This document shows, piece by piece, positions 5,944-5,984 of a stretch of DNA of 5,984 nucleotides. Each line of letters begins with the position of its first letter. Within the stretch, counting starts at the first letter, position 1. The translations under genes and the position numbers were made by a program. The notes below the pieces were generated by a model that saw nothing but the letters and a program-made list of their open reading frames with translations, ran no database searches and was not told the origin of the DNA. Source of the DNA: an uncultured bacterium (GTDB taxonomy: Bacteria; Actinomycetota; Coriobacteriia; Coriobacteriales; Coriobacteriaceae); assembly GCA_905214905.1 (NCBI GenBank), contig CAJMNK010000091.1:1-5984 (forward strand). The letters run 5' to 3'.

Positions 5944-5984
5944 GGCTCGACGCTGCAAACGCCCCTAAGCGGCAATCTGACGTT

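Noticed and set aside
7..5956. The same 12-mer (GCTCGACGCTGC) at 7-18 and 5945-5956
   Set aside because: About one 12-base match is expected by chance among all position pairs in a window this size, and the flanks do not match.
4821..5975. Minus-strand ORF (384 aa) opposite prfA
   Set aside because: It is the reverse complement of an unmistakable RF1 gene; the Gly/Leu/Val-rich translation is an artefact.

Overview
The window looks like a chromosomal stretch of a high-GC actinobacterium of the class Coriobacteriia, most likely Collinsella or a close relative. This is inferred from GC-rich third codon positions, the twin-arginine lipoprotein signal, and the general look of the proteins; no 16S rRNA or other definitive marker is present. 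All five convincing genes lie on the + strand and are tightly packed. None shows a frameshift or truncation, and I see no mobile element, CRISPR array, tRNA or rRNA.

Layout. Positions 1-47 are the tail of whatever lies upstream; no coding sequence is supportable there. A strong intrinsic terminator (48-89) closes the upstream unit, and a weak promoter candidate follows. Then comes a three-gene polar amino acid ABC importer: a substrate-binding lipoprotein (233-1159), a permease with an unusually long membrane-spanning N-terminus (1169-2317), and an ATPase (2340-3125). The gaps are 9 and 22 nt, so this is an operon. A terminator-like hairpin with a short T run (3151-3174) separates it from an M20-family metallopeptidase (3198-4613), only 23 nt further on. 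That peptidase may be fed by read-through. Together these genes would import amino acids or close derivatives and release amino acids from small peptides or N-acyl amino acids. The functional link is inferred from position.

A perfect 15-bp hairpin directly follows the peptidase stop. Next is a 231-nt intergenic region with a candidate promoter, a possible structured leader and a nine-codon open reading frame (including stop) with a good Shine-Dalgarno. It leads to prfA (4845-5912), encoding peptide chain release factor 1. A perfect 12-bp hairpin follows prfA; the last 41 nt (5944-5984) hold no recognisable gene start.

Most of the window is ordinary housekeeping and transport content. The point most worth a second look is the prfA leader. 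Its short ORF ends in UAG, a stop codon read by RF1 but not RF2, so it could sense RF1 activity. This is a hypothesis only, weakened by the fact that four of the five full-length genes here also end in TAG.
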